NCBI RefSeq assembly: GCF_013409045.1
Contig: NZ_JACCBT010000001.1
Span: 3,100,001-3,164,000 of the forward strand
Length of the DNA stretch: 64,000 nt
Direction of reading: 5' to 3'
From: Actinomadura citrea
GTDB taxonomy: Bacteria; Actinomycetota; Actinomycetes; Streptosporangiales; Streptosporangiaceae
Shown: positions 26,293 to 33,783 of the stretch, one piece after another
Layout of the letters: every line of letters starts with the position of its first letter
Position numbering within the stretch: position 1 is the first letter of the stretch
The notes under the pieces: model-generated
Told to the model about the DNA's origin: nothing
Databases searched by the model: none
Seen by the model: only the letters and a program-made list of their open reading frames with translations
Position numbers and translations under genes: made by a program

Positions 26293-26867
26293 TGGCCGAG
26301 AGCTTCGAGGTCGCGCTGACCGTCAACGGGACGCCCCGCACGGCCCGCGTCCCCGCGCGGCGGCTGCTGTCGGACCTGCTCCGGCACGACCTCGGGCTCA
26401 CCGGCACGCACGTCGGCTGCGAGCACGGCGTCTGCGGCTGCTGCACCGTCCTGCTGGACGGGGACCCGGTGCGGTCGTGCCTGATGTTCGCCGTCACCGC
26501 CGCGGGCCACGAGGTCACGACCGTCGAGGGGCTCGCCGAACCGGACGGGACGCCGTCGCCGGTGCAGCGCGCGTTCCGCGAGTGCCACGGGCTGCAGTGC
26601 GGGTTCTGCACGCCCGGCTTCCTCTGCACCGTCACCGCGCTGCTGCGGGAGACGCCGCGCCCGACGGAGGACCAGGTCCTGGAGGGGATCTCGGGGAACC
26701 TGTGCCGCTGCACCGGCTACCAGAACATCGTCAAGTCGGTGCACCGCGCCGCCGACCTGCTCAGCGGGTCCGGGGGGTCCGGGGGGTCGTCCCCCCGCAA
26801 TGAACTGAGCGGGTCCGGGGGGTGCGGGGGGTCGGCCCGCCGCAATGAGACAGCTGAGGAGTCGTGA
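26292..26867 (+). CDS. Molybdenum hydroxylase 2Fe-2S subunit (XdhC-type/CoxS-like) with repeated tail
   Basis: This 191-residue protein holds two [2Fe-2S] clusters. The plant-ferredoxin-type N-terminal domain has Cys at about 43, 48, 51 and 63 (GCEHGVCGCC). The helical domain has Cys at about 103, 106, 138 and 140 (CGFCTPG and CRCTGYQNI). The family normally ends near residue 155-160. Here an extra tail of about 35 residues follows, made of two copies of a Gly/Ser-rich 15-residue unit encoded by a 45-bp tandem repeat (listed separately). The tail is unlikely to bind clusters. The stop is directly followed by the ATG of the large subunit. Confidence 0.93.
   Translation: MAESFEVALTVNGTPRTARVPARRLLSDLLRHDLGLTGTHVGCEHGVCGCCTVLLDGDPVRSCLMFAVTAAGHEVTTVEGLAEPDGTPSPVQRAFRECHGLQCGFCTPGFLCTVTALLRETPRPTEDQVLEGISGNLCRCTGYQNIVKSVHRAADLLSGSGGSGGSSPRNELSGSGGCGGSARRNETAEES
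26763..26852 (+). repeat. 45-bp tandem duplication in the 3' end of the 2Fe-2S subunit gene
   Basis: Two copies (26763-26807 and 26808-26852) share AGCGGGTCCGGGGGGT, then CGGGGGGTCG and CCGCAATGA, with a handful of substitutions. The first copy holds GGGGGGTCGTCCCCCC, a perfect 6-bp stem with a four-base loop, so the unit could fold as RNA or DNA. Translated, the copies give SGSGGSGGSSPRNEL and SGSGGCGGSARRNET. This looks like invasion of the gene end by a palindromic repeat that kept the frame. Confidence 0.85.
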
Positions 26868-29282
26868 ATGGGCACCCGGGTCTTCGGTGAACCGGTCGAG
26901 CGGCGCGAGGACGACAGGCTCCTCACCGGGCGCGGCCGCTACCTCGACGACCTCGGGCGGGACGCGCTCGCGGCGGCGTTCGTGCGCTCCCCGCACGCGC
27001 ACGCCCGGATCGCCGACATCGACGTGTCGGAGGCGCTCGACGTGGACGGGCTGGTCGCCGTCTACACCTGGGAGGACCTGCCCGGGAAGGTCGGGGAGCC
27101 GCTGCCGCTGCTCATCCCGCACCCCGCGCTGACCCACGGCCGCACCGGGTACCCGCTCGCCCGCGACATCGTCCGGCACGTCGGCGAGCCCGTCGCGATG
27201 GTCGTGGCCCGCGACCGCTACCTGGCCGAGGACGCCGTCGAGCGCATCCGCGTGGAGTACGAGCCGCTGCCCCCCGTCGTCGGCATCGAGACGGCCGAGC
27301 GCGCCGAGCACCTGGTCCACGACGACGTGCCCGGCAACGTGGGCGCCGTCCTGGTCCAGGAGAACGGCGACGCCGCCGCCGCGATCGACGCCGCGCCGCA
27401 CGTGCTGGAGTTCCGGCTCTCCATCGAGCGCAGCGCGTCCATGCCGCTGGAGGGCCGCGGCGTCTACGCGCGGTGGGACGCCGACGACGGGTCGCTGCGC
27501 GTGTACTCCTCCACGCAGACGTCCACCAGCGTGCGGGCGGCGATCGCGGCGCGGCTCGGGCTGCCGGGCGGCAAGGTCGAGGTGATCGCCCCGGACGTCG
27601 GCGGCGGCTTCGGCGTGAAGATCGTCCACCCGTGGCCGGAGGAGGTCCTCGTGCCGTGGGCGGCGCGGCTGCTGGACCGCGAGATCAAGTGGACGGAGGA
27701 CCGCCGCGAGCACTTCGTCTCCGCCGCGCACGAGCGCGGGCAGCTGCAGGACGTGCGCGTCGGCTTCGACGATGAGGGCCGCGTCCTCGGCCTGGACGTG
27801 CGGATCCTGCACGACCACGGCGCCTACACCCCGTACGGGATCATCATCCCGATCGTCACCTCCACCCAGCTCCTCGGCCCCTACAAGATCGGCGCCTACC
27901 GGGCGGAGGTCGTCAGCCTCTACACCACCACCCTCATCGTCACCCCCTACAGGGGCGCGGGCCGCCCGCAGGGGGTGTTCTGCATGGAGCGGACGATGGA
28001 CCGCATCGCGCGCCACCTCGGCCTCGACCGCGCCGACGTGCGCGCCGCCAACGTCATCCAGCCCGACGAGTTCCCCTACGACCAGGGCCTGACGTTCCAG
28101 GACGGCCGCCCGCTGATCTACGACTCGGGGGACTACCCCGAGCTGCTCCGCAAGGCCCGCGAGCTGATCGGCTGGGACGGCTTCGAGGCCGAGCGCGCCG
28201 CCGCCGCGTCCCGCGGGCGCCGCCTCGGCATCGGCCTCGGCGTCTACGTGGAGGGCACGGGCGTCGGCCCCTACGAGGGCGGGCACGTCGAGATCGACAC
28301 CGCGGGGCGGGTGCACGTGTCGACCGGGCTCACCTCGCAGGGCCAGGGCCACGAGACCGTGTTCGCGCAGATCGCCGCCGCCGAGCTGGGCGTCCCCATC
28401 GAGGACGTGCACGTCACGACGGGCGACACCCGGCGGTTCGGGTACGCGGTCGGCACGTTCGCGTCCCGCGCGGCCGTGATGAGCGGCAACGCGATCGCGC
28501 TGGCGTGCCGGAAGGTCCGCGGCAAGGCGCTGCGCATCGCGGGGGAGGCCCTGGAGGCCGACCCGGAGGATCTGGAGATCACCGACGGGGTCGTGCACGT
28601 GCGCGGCGACCGGTCGGCGGCCGTCCCGCTGCGGACGGTGGCGGTGCTGTCCAACCCGCTGCGGTACGCGTTCGACGAGGAGGCCGCGGCGGCGACGCAG
28701 TTCGCGGTGGGGCGGCCGGTCACCGAGCCGCCCGTCGCGGCCGGGGACGAGCCCGGCCTGGAGGGCCGCGACTACTACTCGCCGGTGCGCTCGACGTTCG
28801 CCTCCGGCGCGCACGCGGCGATCGTGGAGGTCGACCCGGACACGGCCGAGGTCGCGATCCTTCGGTACGCGGTGGTGCACGACTGCGGGCGGCTCATCAA
28901 CCCGATGGTGGTGGAGGGCCAGATCCACGGCGGCGTCGCGCAGGGCATCGGCGGCGCGCTGTACGAGCGGATGGTGTACGACGAGTCGGGGCAGCTGCTC
29001 AACGCCTCGTTCATGGACTTCCTGATGCCGTACGCGACGGAGGTCCCGCGCATCGAGACCGACCACCTGGAGACGCCGTCGCCGCTGAACCCGCTCGGCA
29101 TCAAGGGGGCGGGGGAGGCGGGCGTCATCCCGGTGTCGGCGGTGATCGCGTCGGCGGTCGAGGACGCGGAGGGGATCCGGGTGGACGCGATGCCGCTGTC
29201 CCCGGACGACCTGTACACGCTCCGGCTGCGCGCCGCGGACGACCCGTCGCTGCGCGTCCGCGAAGGCGCCGACGTCACCTGA
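26868..29282 (+). CDS. Molybdenum hydroxylase large subunit, form II (xanthine dehydrogenase-type)
   Basis: This 804-residue protein binds the molybdopterin-cytosine-dinucleotide cofactor. It has GGGFGVKIVHPWPEE, the active-site loop PYRGAGRPQG (form II AYRGAGR type, lacking the CSFR cysteine of true CO dehydrogenase), GQGHETVFAQIAA, and KGAGEAGVIPVSAVI with the essential glutamate. It therefore hydroxylates an N-heterocycle or aldehyde, not CO. The context (nucleobase permease, PucR, allHFG, hyuAB) suggests a purine or pyrimidine, but substrate residues cannot be read with confidence. It ends the operon that begins with the permease. The ATG follows the small-subunit stop directly. Confidence 0.93.
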   Translation: MGTRVFGEPVERREDDRLLTGRGRYLDDLGRDALAAAFVRSPHAHARIADIDVSEALDVDGLVAVYTWEDLPGKVGEPLPLLIPHPALTHGRTGYPLARDIVRHVGEPVAMVVARDRYLAEDAVERIRVEYEPLPPVVGIETAERAEHLVHDDVPGNVGAVLVQENGDAAAAIDAAPHVLEFRLSIERSASMPLEGRGVYARWDADDGSLRVYSSTQTSTSVRAAIAARLGLPGGKVEVIAPDVGGGFGVKIVHPWPEEVLVPWAARLLDREIKWTEDRREHFVSAAHERGQLQDVRVGFDDEGRVLGLDVRILHDHGAYTPYGIIIPIVTSTQLLGPYKIGAYRAEVVSLYTTTLIVTPYRGAGRPQGVFCMERTMDRIARHLGLDRADVRAANVIQPDEFPYDQGLTFQDGRPLIYDSGDYPELLRKARELIGWDGFEAERAAAASRGRRLGIGLGVYVEGTGVGPYEGGHVEIDTAGRVHVSTGLTSQGQGHETVFAQIAAAELGVPIEDVHVTTGDTRRFGYAVGTFASRAAVMSGNAIALACRKVRGKALRIAGEALEADPEDLEITDGVVHVRGDRSAAVPLRTVAVLSNPLRYAFDEEAAAATQFAVGRPVTEPPVAAGDEPGLEGRDYYSPVRSTFASGAHAAIVEVDPDTAEVAILRYAVVHDCGRLINPMVVEGQIHGGVAQGIGGALYERMVYDESGQLLNASFMDFLMPYATEVPRIETDHLETPSPLNPLGIKGAGEAGVIPVSAVIASAVEDAEGIRVDAMPLSPDDLYTLRLRAADDPSLRVREGADVT

Positions 29283-29318
29283 GGCCGGGCCGGTTCCCCG
29301 GGGGCGGTCCTGTTCGAG

Positions 29319-29365
29319 GCTGGCGGGGCCGGCTCGGGAAAGCAGGGGACCTCGACCCCGCCAGC
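29319..29365. terminator. Bidirectional hairpin between the hydroxylase and deacetylase genes
   Basis: GCTGGCGGGG and CCCCGCCAGC pair as a 10-bp stem across a 27-nt spacer. The element lies in the 150-nt gap between two convergent genes and would end transcription in either direction. No T-run is present. Confidence 0.6.
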
Positions 29366-29432
29366 GTGTTGACCTTAGGCACAGACCGCCCGGGCCTCCG
29401 GCCCAACCGGGTTTCCTCCGGGAAGGTCGCTT

Positions 29433-30278
29433 TCAGGCGTGGGACGGCTGGTCAGGGGCATTTCCGCCGAGCGACCGCGGCAGGTAGTTCTGCACGGCGG
29501 CGGGCCGGAAGCCGGCCTGCCGGATCCAGCCGAGGATCATCTGGAACTCCTGGGCGAGCCCCTTGCGGTAGTGCATGAGGATGATGTCGCCGGGCTTGAA
29601 CCCCTTGCCGCCGTCGGCGCGCGCGAAGCCGTTGTAGCCGACGCCGGGCCCGGAGGTGCCGTTGTAGAACTCCGCCGACCACAGCAGCACCGACTTGATG
29701 CCGCACTCCTTGGCGACCTGCAGGGTGGTCTGGTTGTAGCTCCCGAACGGAGGACGGAAGACCTGCGGCCGGTGCCCGTACTGCTTCTGGATGGCGTCCG
29801 ATGAGTCGCAGATCTGCTTCTTCTGCGCCTCGGCGCTCAGCGTCGCCATGTTGGGGTGCGTGACGGTGTGGTTCTCCATCTGCGAGCCCGCGTTGCGCAT
29901 GGCCCAGAAGTACTGTCCCTGCCCCTTGATGTAGGTGGAGGTCAGAAACGTCAGGATGGGGACCTTCTCCTTGCGGACGAGGTTCACGAACTCCGAGTCG
30001 TAGGTGTAGCCGTCGTCGATGGTCAGGAAGACGACGCGCTCCCGCGTCTCGATCTGCTTGACGACGGGCGGCAGGCCGTCGGCGGCGGGCCGCGGCATCG
30101 TCCAGGACCCGGGCTCGGGCGTCGCCCACCGCTGGTCGTCGAGCACGGAGGCGAGCTGCGTCCGCATGGACGGGCCGGACTCGCCGCCGAGCCCGGCGGT
30201 CACGACGGGCCAGCCGCCCGCGGCCACGCCGAACACTCCGGCGGCGACCATGGCGATCACGGGCGTCTTCCCTGGCAT
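29433..30278 (-). CDS. Secreted or membrane-anchored polysaccharide deacetylase (NodB domain)
   Basis: This 281-residue protein has an N-terminal hydrophobic segment (VIAMVAAGVFGVAAGG), then a NodB homology domain. Motif 1 reads VFLTIDDGYTYD, with the metal Asp. Motif 2 is MENHTVTHPNM with both metal histidines. Motif 3 is FRPPFGSYNQTT, followed by GIKSVLLWSAEFY and DIILMHYRKG. It probably removes acetyl groups from peptidoglycan or another envelope glycan. Although some NodB-fold proteins (PuuE) are allantoinases, the signal segment and motifs here are those of extracytoplasmic deacetylases, so its presence in this catabolic region looks incidental. It points toward the hydroxylase operon. 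Confidence 0.9.
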   Translation of the reverse strand: MPGKTPVIAMVAAGVFGVAAGGWPVVTAGLGGESGPSMRTQLASVLDDQRWATPEPGSWTMPRPAADGLPPVVKQIETRERVVFLTIDDGYTYDSEFVNLVRKEKVPILTFLTSTYIKGQGQYFWAMRNAGSQMENHTVTHPNMATLSAEAQKKQICDSSDAIQKQYGHRPQVFRPPFGSYNQTTLQVAKECGIKSVLLWSAEFYNGTSGPGVGYNGFARADGGKGFKPGDIILMHYRKGLAQEFQMILGWIRQAGFRPAAVQNYLPRSLGGNAPDQPSHA

Positions 30279-30440
30279 CGGCCGCGTACTCCGTTCGCTC
30301 GGGGGGTGCAGTTCTCAGGGGCGGGCGGTTCTCCGCGTGCTGAGGGTCCGCATCGGTTGACGCGCGAGCGGCGATCGGGGTTCGCGCCCGCGCACAACCT
30401 GGCGGACATATCTGACCATTCCCAGAGCCCCCGGGAGCGC

Positions 30441-30473
30441 ATCTGCCCAATCCTCGGCGTGTACTCGGCAGAT
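30441..30473. promoter_or_regulatory. Spaced dyad ATCTGCC...GGCAGAT upstream of coxG
   Basis: ATCTGCC (30441-30447) and GGCAGAT (30467-30473) are exact inverted copies with a 19-nt spacer. The second arm is embedded in CGGCAGATGTTGCCG, itself an interrupted palindrome. It ends about 30 nt before TAAAGT, the likely -10 of the leaderless coxG-like gene. The box resembles those at 21851, 23841 and 31691. The orientation also allows control of the divergent deacetylase gene. Confidence 0.5.
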
Positions 30474-30515
30474 GTTGCCGTTCGGGGAGGCGGCGGGGTT
30501 CTCTAAAGTCGGGTC

Positions 30516-31154
30516 ATGCAGCTCACCGGCAGTGCCAGCGTCGCCGCACCGCTCGACCGCGTCTGGGACGCGCTCCAGGACCCGGCCGTGCTGGCGAGGA
30601 CGATCCCCGGATGCCGATCCCTGGAGGAGACGGGGGACGGCACCTACCGCATGACGGTCACCGCGGGCGTCGCGTCGATCCAGGGCACCTACGTGGGGCA
30701 GGTCGAGCTGGCCGACCCCGACCCGCCGCGCTCGTTCGTGCTGCGCGCCCGCGGCCAGGGCGCGCCCGGCACGGTGGACGCCACGGTGCGCGTCCGGCTG
30801 TCGGACGGCGACGGCACGACGCGGATCGACTACGACGCGGACGCGGTCGTCGGCGGGATGGTCGGCGGCGTCGGGCAGCGGATGCTCGGCAGCGTCGCCA
30901 AGCGCACCGCGGGCGAGTTCTTCACCGCCGTCGAACGCGACCTCACGGCGCCCGCCCCGGCCCCGGCCCGCGCCCCGGCCCCGGAAGCGGCGCCCGCGGC
31001 CCCGGCCGCCGCCGGGGCCGTGTACCCGGGACGCGCCGCGGCCGCGGCGCCGCCCCCGGCCTGGCTCCCGATGGCCGTCGCGTTCGGAACCGGCGGCGCG
31101 GTCGCCCTCGCAGGCGTCGCGGTCGGCTACCTCGTCGGCCGCCGCGGCCGCTGA
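30516..31154 (+). CDS. coxG: CoxG-like SRPBCC protein with C-terminal membrane anchor
   Basis: This 212-residue protein has an N-terminal CoxG/SRPBCC fold (SASVAAPLDRVWDALQDPAVLARTIPGC, then GTYRMTVTAGVASIQGTYVGQVEL and RMLGSVAKRTAGEFF), a Pro/Ala-rich linker (about 150-185) and a C-terminal hydrophobic helix ending in LVGRRGR. In CO dehydrogenase systems CoxG helps attach the molybdo-flavoenzyme to the cytoplasmic membrane. Here it may tether the form-II hydroxylase to the respiratory chain. TAAAGT stands 6 nt before the ATG, so translation may be leaderless. It is set apart from the structural genes by the deacetylase gene. Confidence 0.87.
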   Translation: MQLTGSASVAAPLDRVWDALQDPAVLARTIPGCRSLEETGDGTYRMTVTAGVASIQGTYVGQVELADPDPPRSFVLRARGQGAPGTVDATVRVRLSDGDGTTRIDYDADAVVGGMVGGVGQRMLGSVAKRTAGEFFTAVERDLTAPAPAPARAPAPEAAPAAPAAAGAVYPGRAAAAAPPPAWLPMAVAFGTGGAVALAGVAVGYLVGRRGR

Positions 31155-31175
31155 CACGCAAGCCCGGAAACGGCG

Positions 31176-31215
31176 ACGGCGGGCGCCCCGGGCGCTTTCG
31201 CCCAGGGCACCCGCC
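31176..31215. terminator. Strong bidirectional hairpin between coxG and the FKBP gene
   Basis: CGGCGGGCGCCCCGGGCG and CGCCCAGGGCACCCGCCG pair over 18 positions with two mismatches, around a CTTT loop. It lies between the ends of two convergent genes and is the clearest intrinsic-type terminator stem in the window. Confidence 0.75.
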
Positions 31216-31226
31216 GTTCGGGGCGG

Positions 31227-31601
31227 CTAGCTGACGCCCACCAGGTCGACGACGAAGATGAGCGTCTCGCCGGGCTTGATGGCGGGGCTCGGGCTGCGGT
31301 CGCCGTAGGCCAGGTGCGGCGGGATGACGAGCTTGCGGCGGCCGCCGACCTTCATCCCGGCGATGCCCATGTCCCAGCCCTTGATGACGCGGCCGGAACC
31401 GAGCTCGAAGTCCAGCGTGCCGCCGCGGTTCCAGGACGCGTCGAACTCTTCGCCGGTCGACCACGACACGCCGACGTAGTGCATCGACACCTGCGAGCCC
31501 TTGACGGCCTCCGGGCCGTCGCCCTCGGTGATGTCGGTGATGTCGAGGTAGGCGGGCGGCTGGCCCTCGGGGAAGTCGATCTCGGGGCGTTCAAGCGCCA
31601 T
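31227..31601 (-). CDS. FKBP-type peptidyl-prolyl cis-trans isomerase
   Basis: This 124-residue protein is a single cytoplasmic FKBP domain: GDGPEAVKGSQVSMHYVGVSW, GEEFDASWNRGGTLDFELGSGRVIKGWDMGIAGMKVGGRRKLVIPPHLAYG in sections, and a C-terminal TLIFVVDLVGV. It speeds proline isomerisation in protein folding. Signal peptide and membrane anchor are absent when the ATG at 31601 is used. The open frame extends far upstream but that part looks non-coding. It is transcribed toward the coxG gene and away from hyuA. Confidence 0.93.
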   Translation of the reverse strand: MALERPEIDFPEGQPPAYLDITDITEGDGPEAVKGSQVSMHYVGVSWSTGEEFDASWNRGGTLDFELGSGRVIKGWDMGIAGMKVGGRRKLVIPPHLAYGDRSPSPAIKPGETLIFVVDLVGVS

Positions 31602-31690
31602 GAACGGGCTCCAGCGTCTCGTCAGATGTGAGGACAGAACAGAGCTGCTCAGCCTATCCGCACGCGGGTCACGAAAGAACGAGGCTCCCG

Positions 31691-31699
31691 TTGGCAGAT
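31691..31699 (+). promoter_or_regulatory. TTGGCAGAT box upstream of hyuAB
   Basis: TTGGCAGATTGCGACGG lies 45 nt before the hyuA ATG and 31 nt before TAGACC, which in turn sits 7 nt before the ATG (leaderless arrangement). It shares TTGGCAGAT with the box before the permease operon. Confidence 0.5.
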
Positions 31700-31743
31700 T
31701 GCGACGGTTTCGCAGGTGGCCGGCGTCCGGTAGACCTCTGTTC

Positions 31744-33783
31744 ATGGTGAGGCGGCTGCGGATCGGCATCGACACGGGCGGGACGTTCACCGACGTCGTC
31801 GCGCTGGACGGGGACGGGACCCTCGTCACCACCAAGACGCCCTCGACGCCCGCCGACCCGGCCGAGGGGTTCGCCGACGGCGTCGCCAAGATCCTCCGGC
31901 TGACCGGCGCGGGACCGCGGGACGTCGCGGCGCTGTCGCACGGCACGACGGTCGCGACGAACCGGCTCCTGGAGGACCGGATCGACGACCTCGGATTCGT
32001 CACCACCGAGGGCTTCGCGTCGATCCTGGAGATCGCCAGGCAGAGCGTCCCGGACGGCTACGGCAACAGCTACTTCTGGGTGAAGCCGCCGCGGATCGTC
32101 CCCGCGCACCGGGTGCGGGCGGTCGGCGGGCGGCTCGACCACACCGGCGCCGAGCTGCGCCCGTTCGACGAGGAGTCGGCGGTCGCGGCGGCCCGCTGGT
32201 TCCGCGACCAGGGCGTTCTCGCGATCGGGGTGTGCTTCCTGCACTCCTACGCCGACCCGTCCCACGAGCTGGCGATGCGGGACGTGCTGGCCCGCGAGCA
32301 TCCGGACGCTGTCGTGTCCCTGTCGTGCGAGGTGCTGCGCGAGTACCGCGAGTACGAGCGGTCGGTGACGACGCTTGTCGACGCCGCGGTCAAGCCCGCG
32401 ATGAACGGCTACCTCGCGCGGATCGCCGAGCGCGTCGCGTCCCGGCTGCTGGTGATGAAGAGCAACGGCGGCGTCCTGTCAGCGGACGAGGTGGCGCGGC
32501 AGCCGATCACGACCGTGCTGTCCGGCCCGGCGGCCGGGGCGCTCGGCGCGGCGTTCGTGGTCGCGCGCAGCGGGCACGGCTCGGTGGTGACGCTGGACGG
32601 CGGCGGGACGTCCACCGACGTCGCGGTCGTCCTGGACGGCGAGCCCACCCTCACCACCGAGGGGTCCATCGGCCGCCACCCCGTCAAGATCCCGATGATC
32701 GACATCGTCACCGTCGGCGCGGGCGGCGGGTCGGTCGCGTGGCGCTCGCCGGAGGGCGCGCTGAAGGTCGGGCCGCGCAGCGCCGGCGCCGACCCCGGGC
32801 CGCTGTGCTACGGGCGCGGCGGCGCCGAGGCCACGGTGACCGACGCGCACGCCGTCCTCGGCCGCATCCCTCCGCATCTGCTGGGCGGCGAGGTGCCCCT
32901 GGACGTGGACGCCGCCCGCCGGGGCCTGGAGGCCCTCGCCGGGGACCTCGGCCTGCCGGTCGAGCGGGCCGCCGCCGGGATTCTGGAGATCTCCGCGTGG
33001 AACCAGGCCAACGCCATCCGGCAGATCACCGTGAAGCGCGGCCTGGACGTGCGCGACTATCCGCTCGTCGCGTTCGGCGGCTCCGGGCCCCTGCTGGCGT
33101 GCCGGCTGCTCGACGTCCTCGCCCTGCCCGCCGCCGTCGTCCCGGAGAACCCCGGCAACCTGTCGGCGTTCGGGCTGCTCACGGTGGACGTGAAGAACGA
33201 CTACGTCCGGACCCGCGTCGTCCGCGACGCCGAGCTCGACCCCGCGCTCCTCGCCGGCGTCTACGCCGACCTCGAAGCCGAGGCCGCCGAGGCCCTGGCC
33301 CGCGAGGGGTTCCCCGAGGACCGCCGCCGCTTCGCCCGCTCCGCCGACCTGCGCTACTACGGCCAGGCGTTCGAGGTGCGGGTCGCCGCCCCCGCCGGGC
33401 CGCCGGACCAGGGGCTGCGCGCCGAGGTCGTCCGCCGCTTCCACGACGCGCACGAGGCCCTCTACGGCTACTGCTACCGGGACGACCCGCGCCATCCGGT
33501 TGAATGGGTCAACCTGCGGGTCTCCGGCATCGGACCCATCGAACGGCCGCGGCCGACCGAGCGTCCGCCCGGGGACGGCGACCCGTCGCGGGCCCGCACC
33601 GGAACGCGGACCGTCTACTTCGACGCGTGGGAGGAGGCGGCCGTCTACCGGCGCGAGAAACTCGCGCCCGGGGACACCGTCGAGGGCCCGGCCGTCATCG
33701 AGGAGTTCGGCTCGACGCTCCCGCTGCACCCCGGCTTCACGGCGACCCTGGACGGCCACGGCAACCTGGTGGTGACCCGATGA
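31744..33783 (+). CDS. hyuA: Hydantoinase/oxoprolinase family protein, subunit A
   Basis: This 679-residue protein belongs to the HyuA/acetone-carboxylase/oxoprolinase family. It starts with the actin-like ATP site RIGIDTGGTFTDVVA, then has LSHGTTVATNRLLE, VLSGPAAGALGAAFV, TLDGGGTSTDVAVV, AGADPGPLCYGRGG, WNQANAIRQITVKRG and AFGGSGPLLA. These enzymes use ATP to activate a carbonyl and open lactam or hydantoin-like rings (N-methylhydantoin, 5-oxoproline) or to carboxylate ketones, together with a B subunit. The B subunit overlaps by ATGA. Location beside the heterocycle hydroxylase and permease favours ring opening of a nucleobase-derived lactam; the exact substrate is unknown. Confidence 0.9.
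   Translation: MVRRLRIGIDTGGTFTDVVALDGDGTLVTTKTPSTPADPAEGFADGVAKILRLTGAGPRDVAALSHGTTVATNRLLEDRIDDLGFVTTEGFASILEIARQSVPDGYGNSYFWVKPPRIVPAHRVRAVGGRLDHTGAELRPFDEESAVAAARWFRDQGVLAIGVCFLHSYADPSHELAMRDVLAREHPDAVVSLSCEVLREYREYERSVTTLVDAAVKPAMNGYLARIAERVASRLLVMKSNGGVLSADEVARQPITTVLSGPAAGALGAAFVVARSGHGSVVTLDGGGTSTDVAVVLDGEPTLTTEGSIGRHPVKIPMIDIVTVGAGGGSVAWRSPEGALKVGPRSAGADPGPLCYGRGGAEATVTDAHAVLGRIPPHLLGGEVPLDVDAARRGLEALAGDLGLPVERAAAGILEISAWNQANAIRQITVKRGLDVRDYPLVAFGGSGPLLACRLLDVLALPAAVVPENPGNLSAFGLLTVDVKNDYVRTRVVRDAELDPALLAGVYADLEAEAAEALAREGFPEDRRRFARSADLRYYGQAFEVRVAAPAGPPDQGLRAEVVRRFHDAHEALYGYCYRDDPRHPVEWVNLRVSGIGPIERPRPTERPPGDGDPSRARTGTRTVYFDAWEEAAVYRREKLAPGDTVEGPAVIEEFGSTLPLHPGFTATLDGHGNLVVTR

Noticed and set aside
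26868..29282. Aerobic CO dehydrogenase (true CoxL)
   Set aside because: The active-site loop reads PYRGAGR, the form II type. The CSFR cysteine needed for the copper-sulfur-molybdenum centre is missing.
29433..30278. PuuE-type allantoinase
   Set aside because: The NodB-fold protein has an N-terminal membrane/signal segment and standard polysaccharide deacetylase motifs, so it is an envelope enzyme despite the purine-like context.
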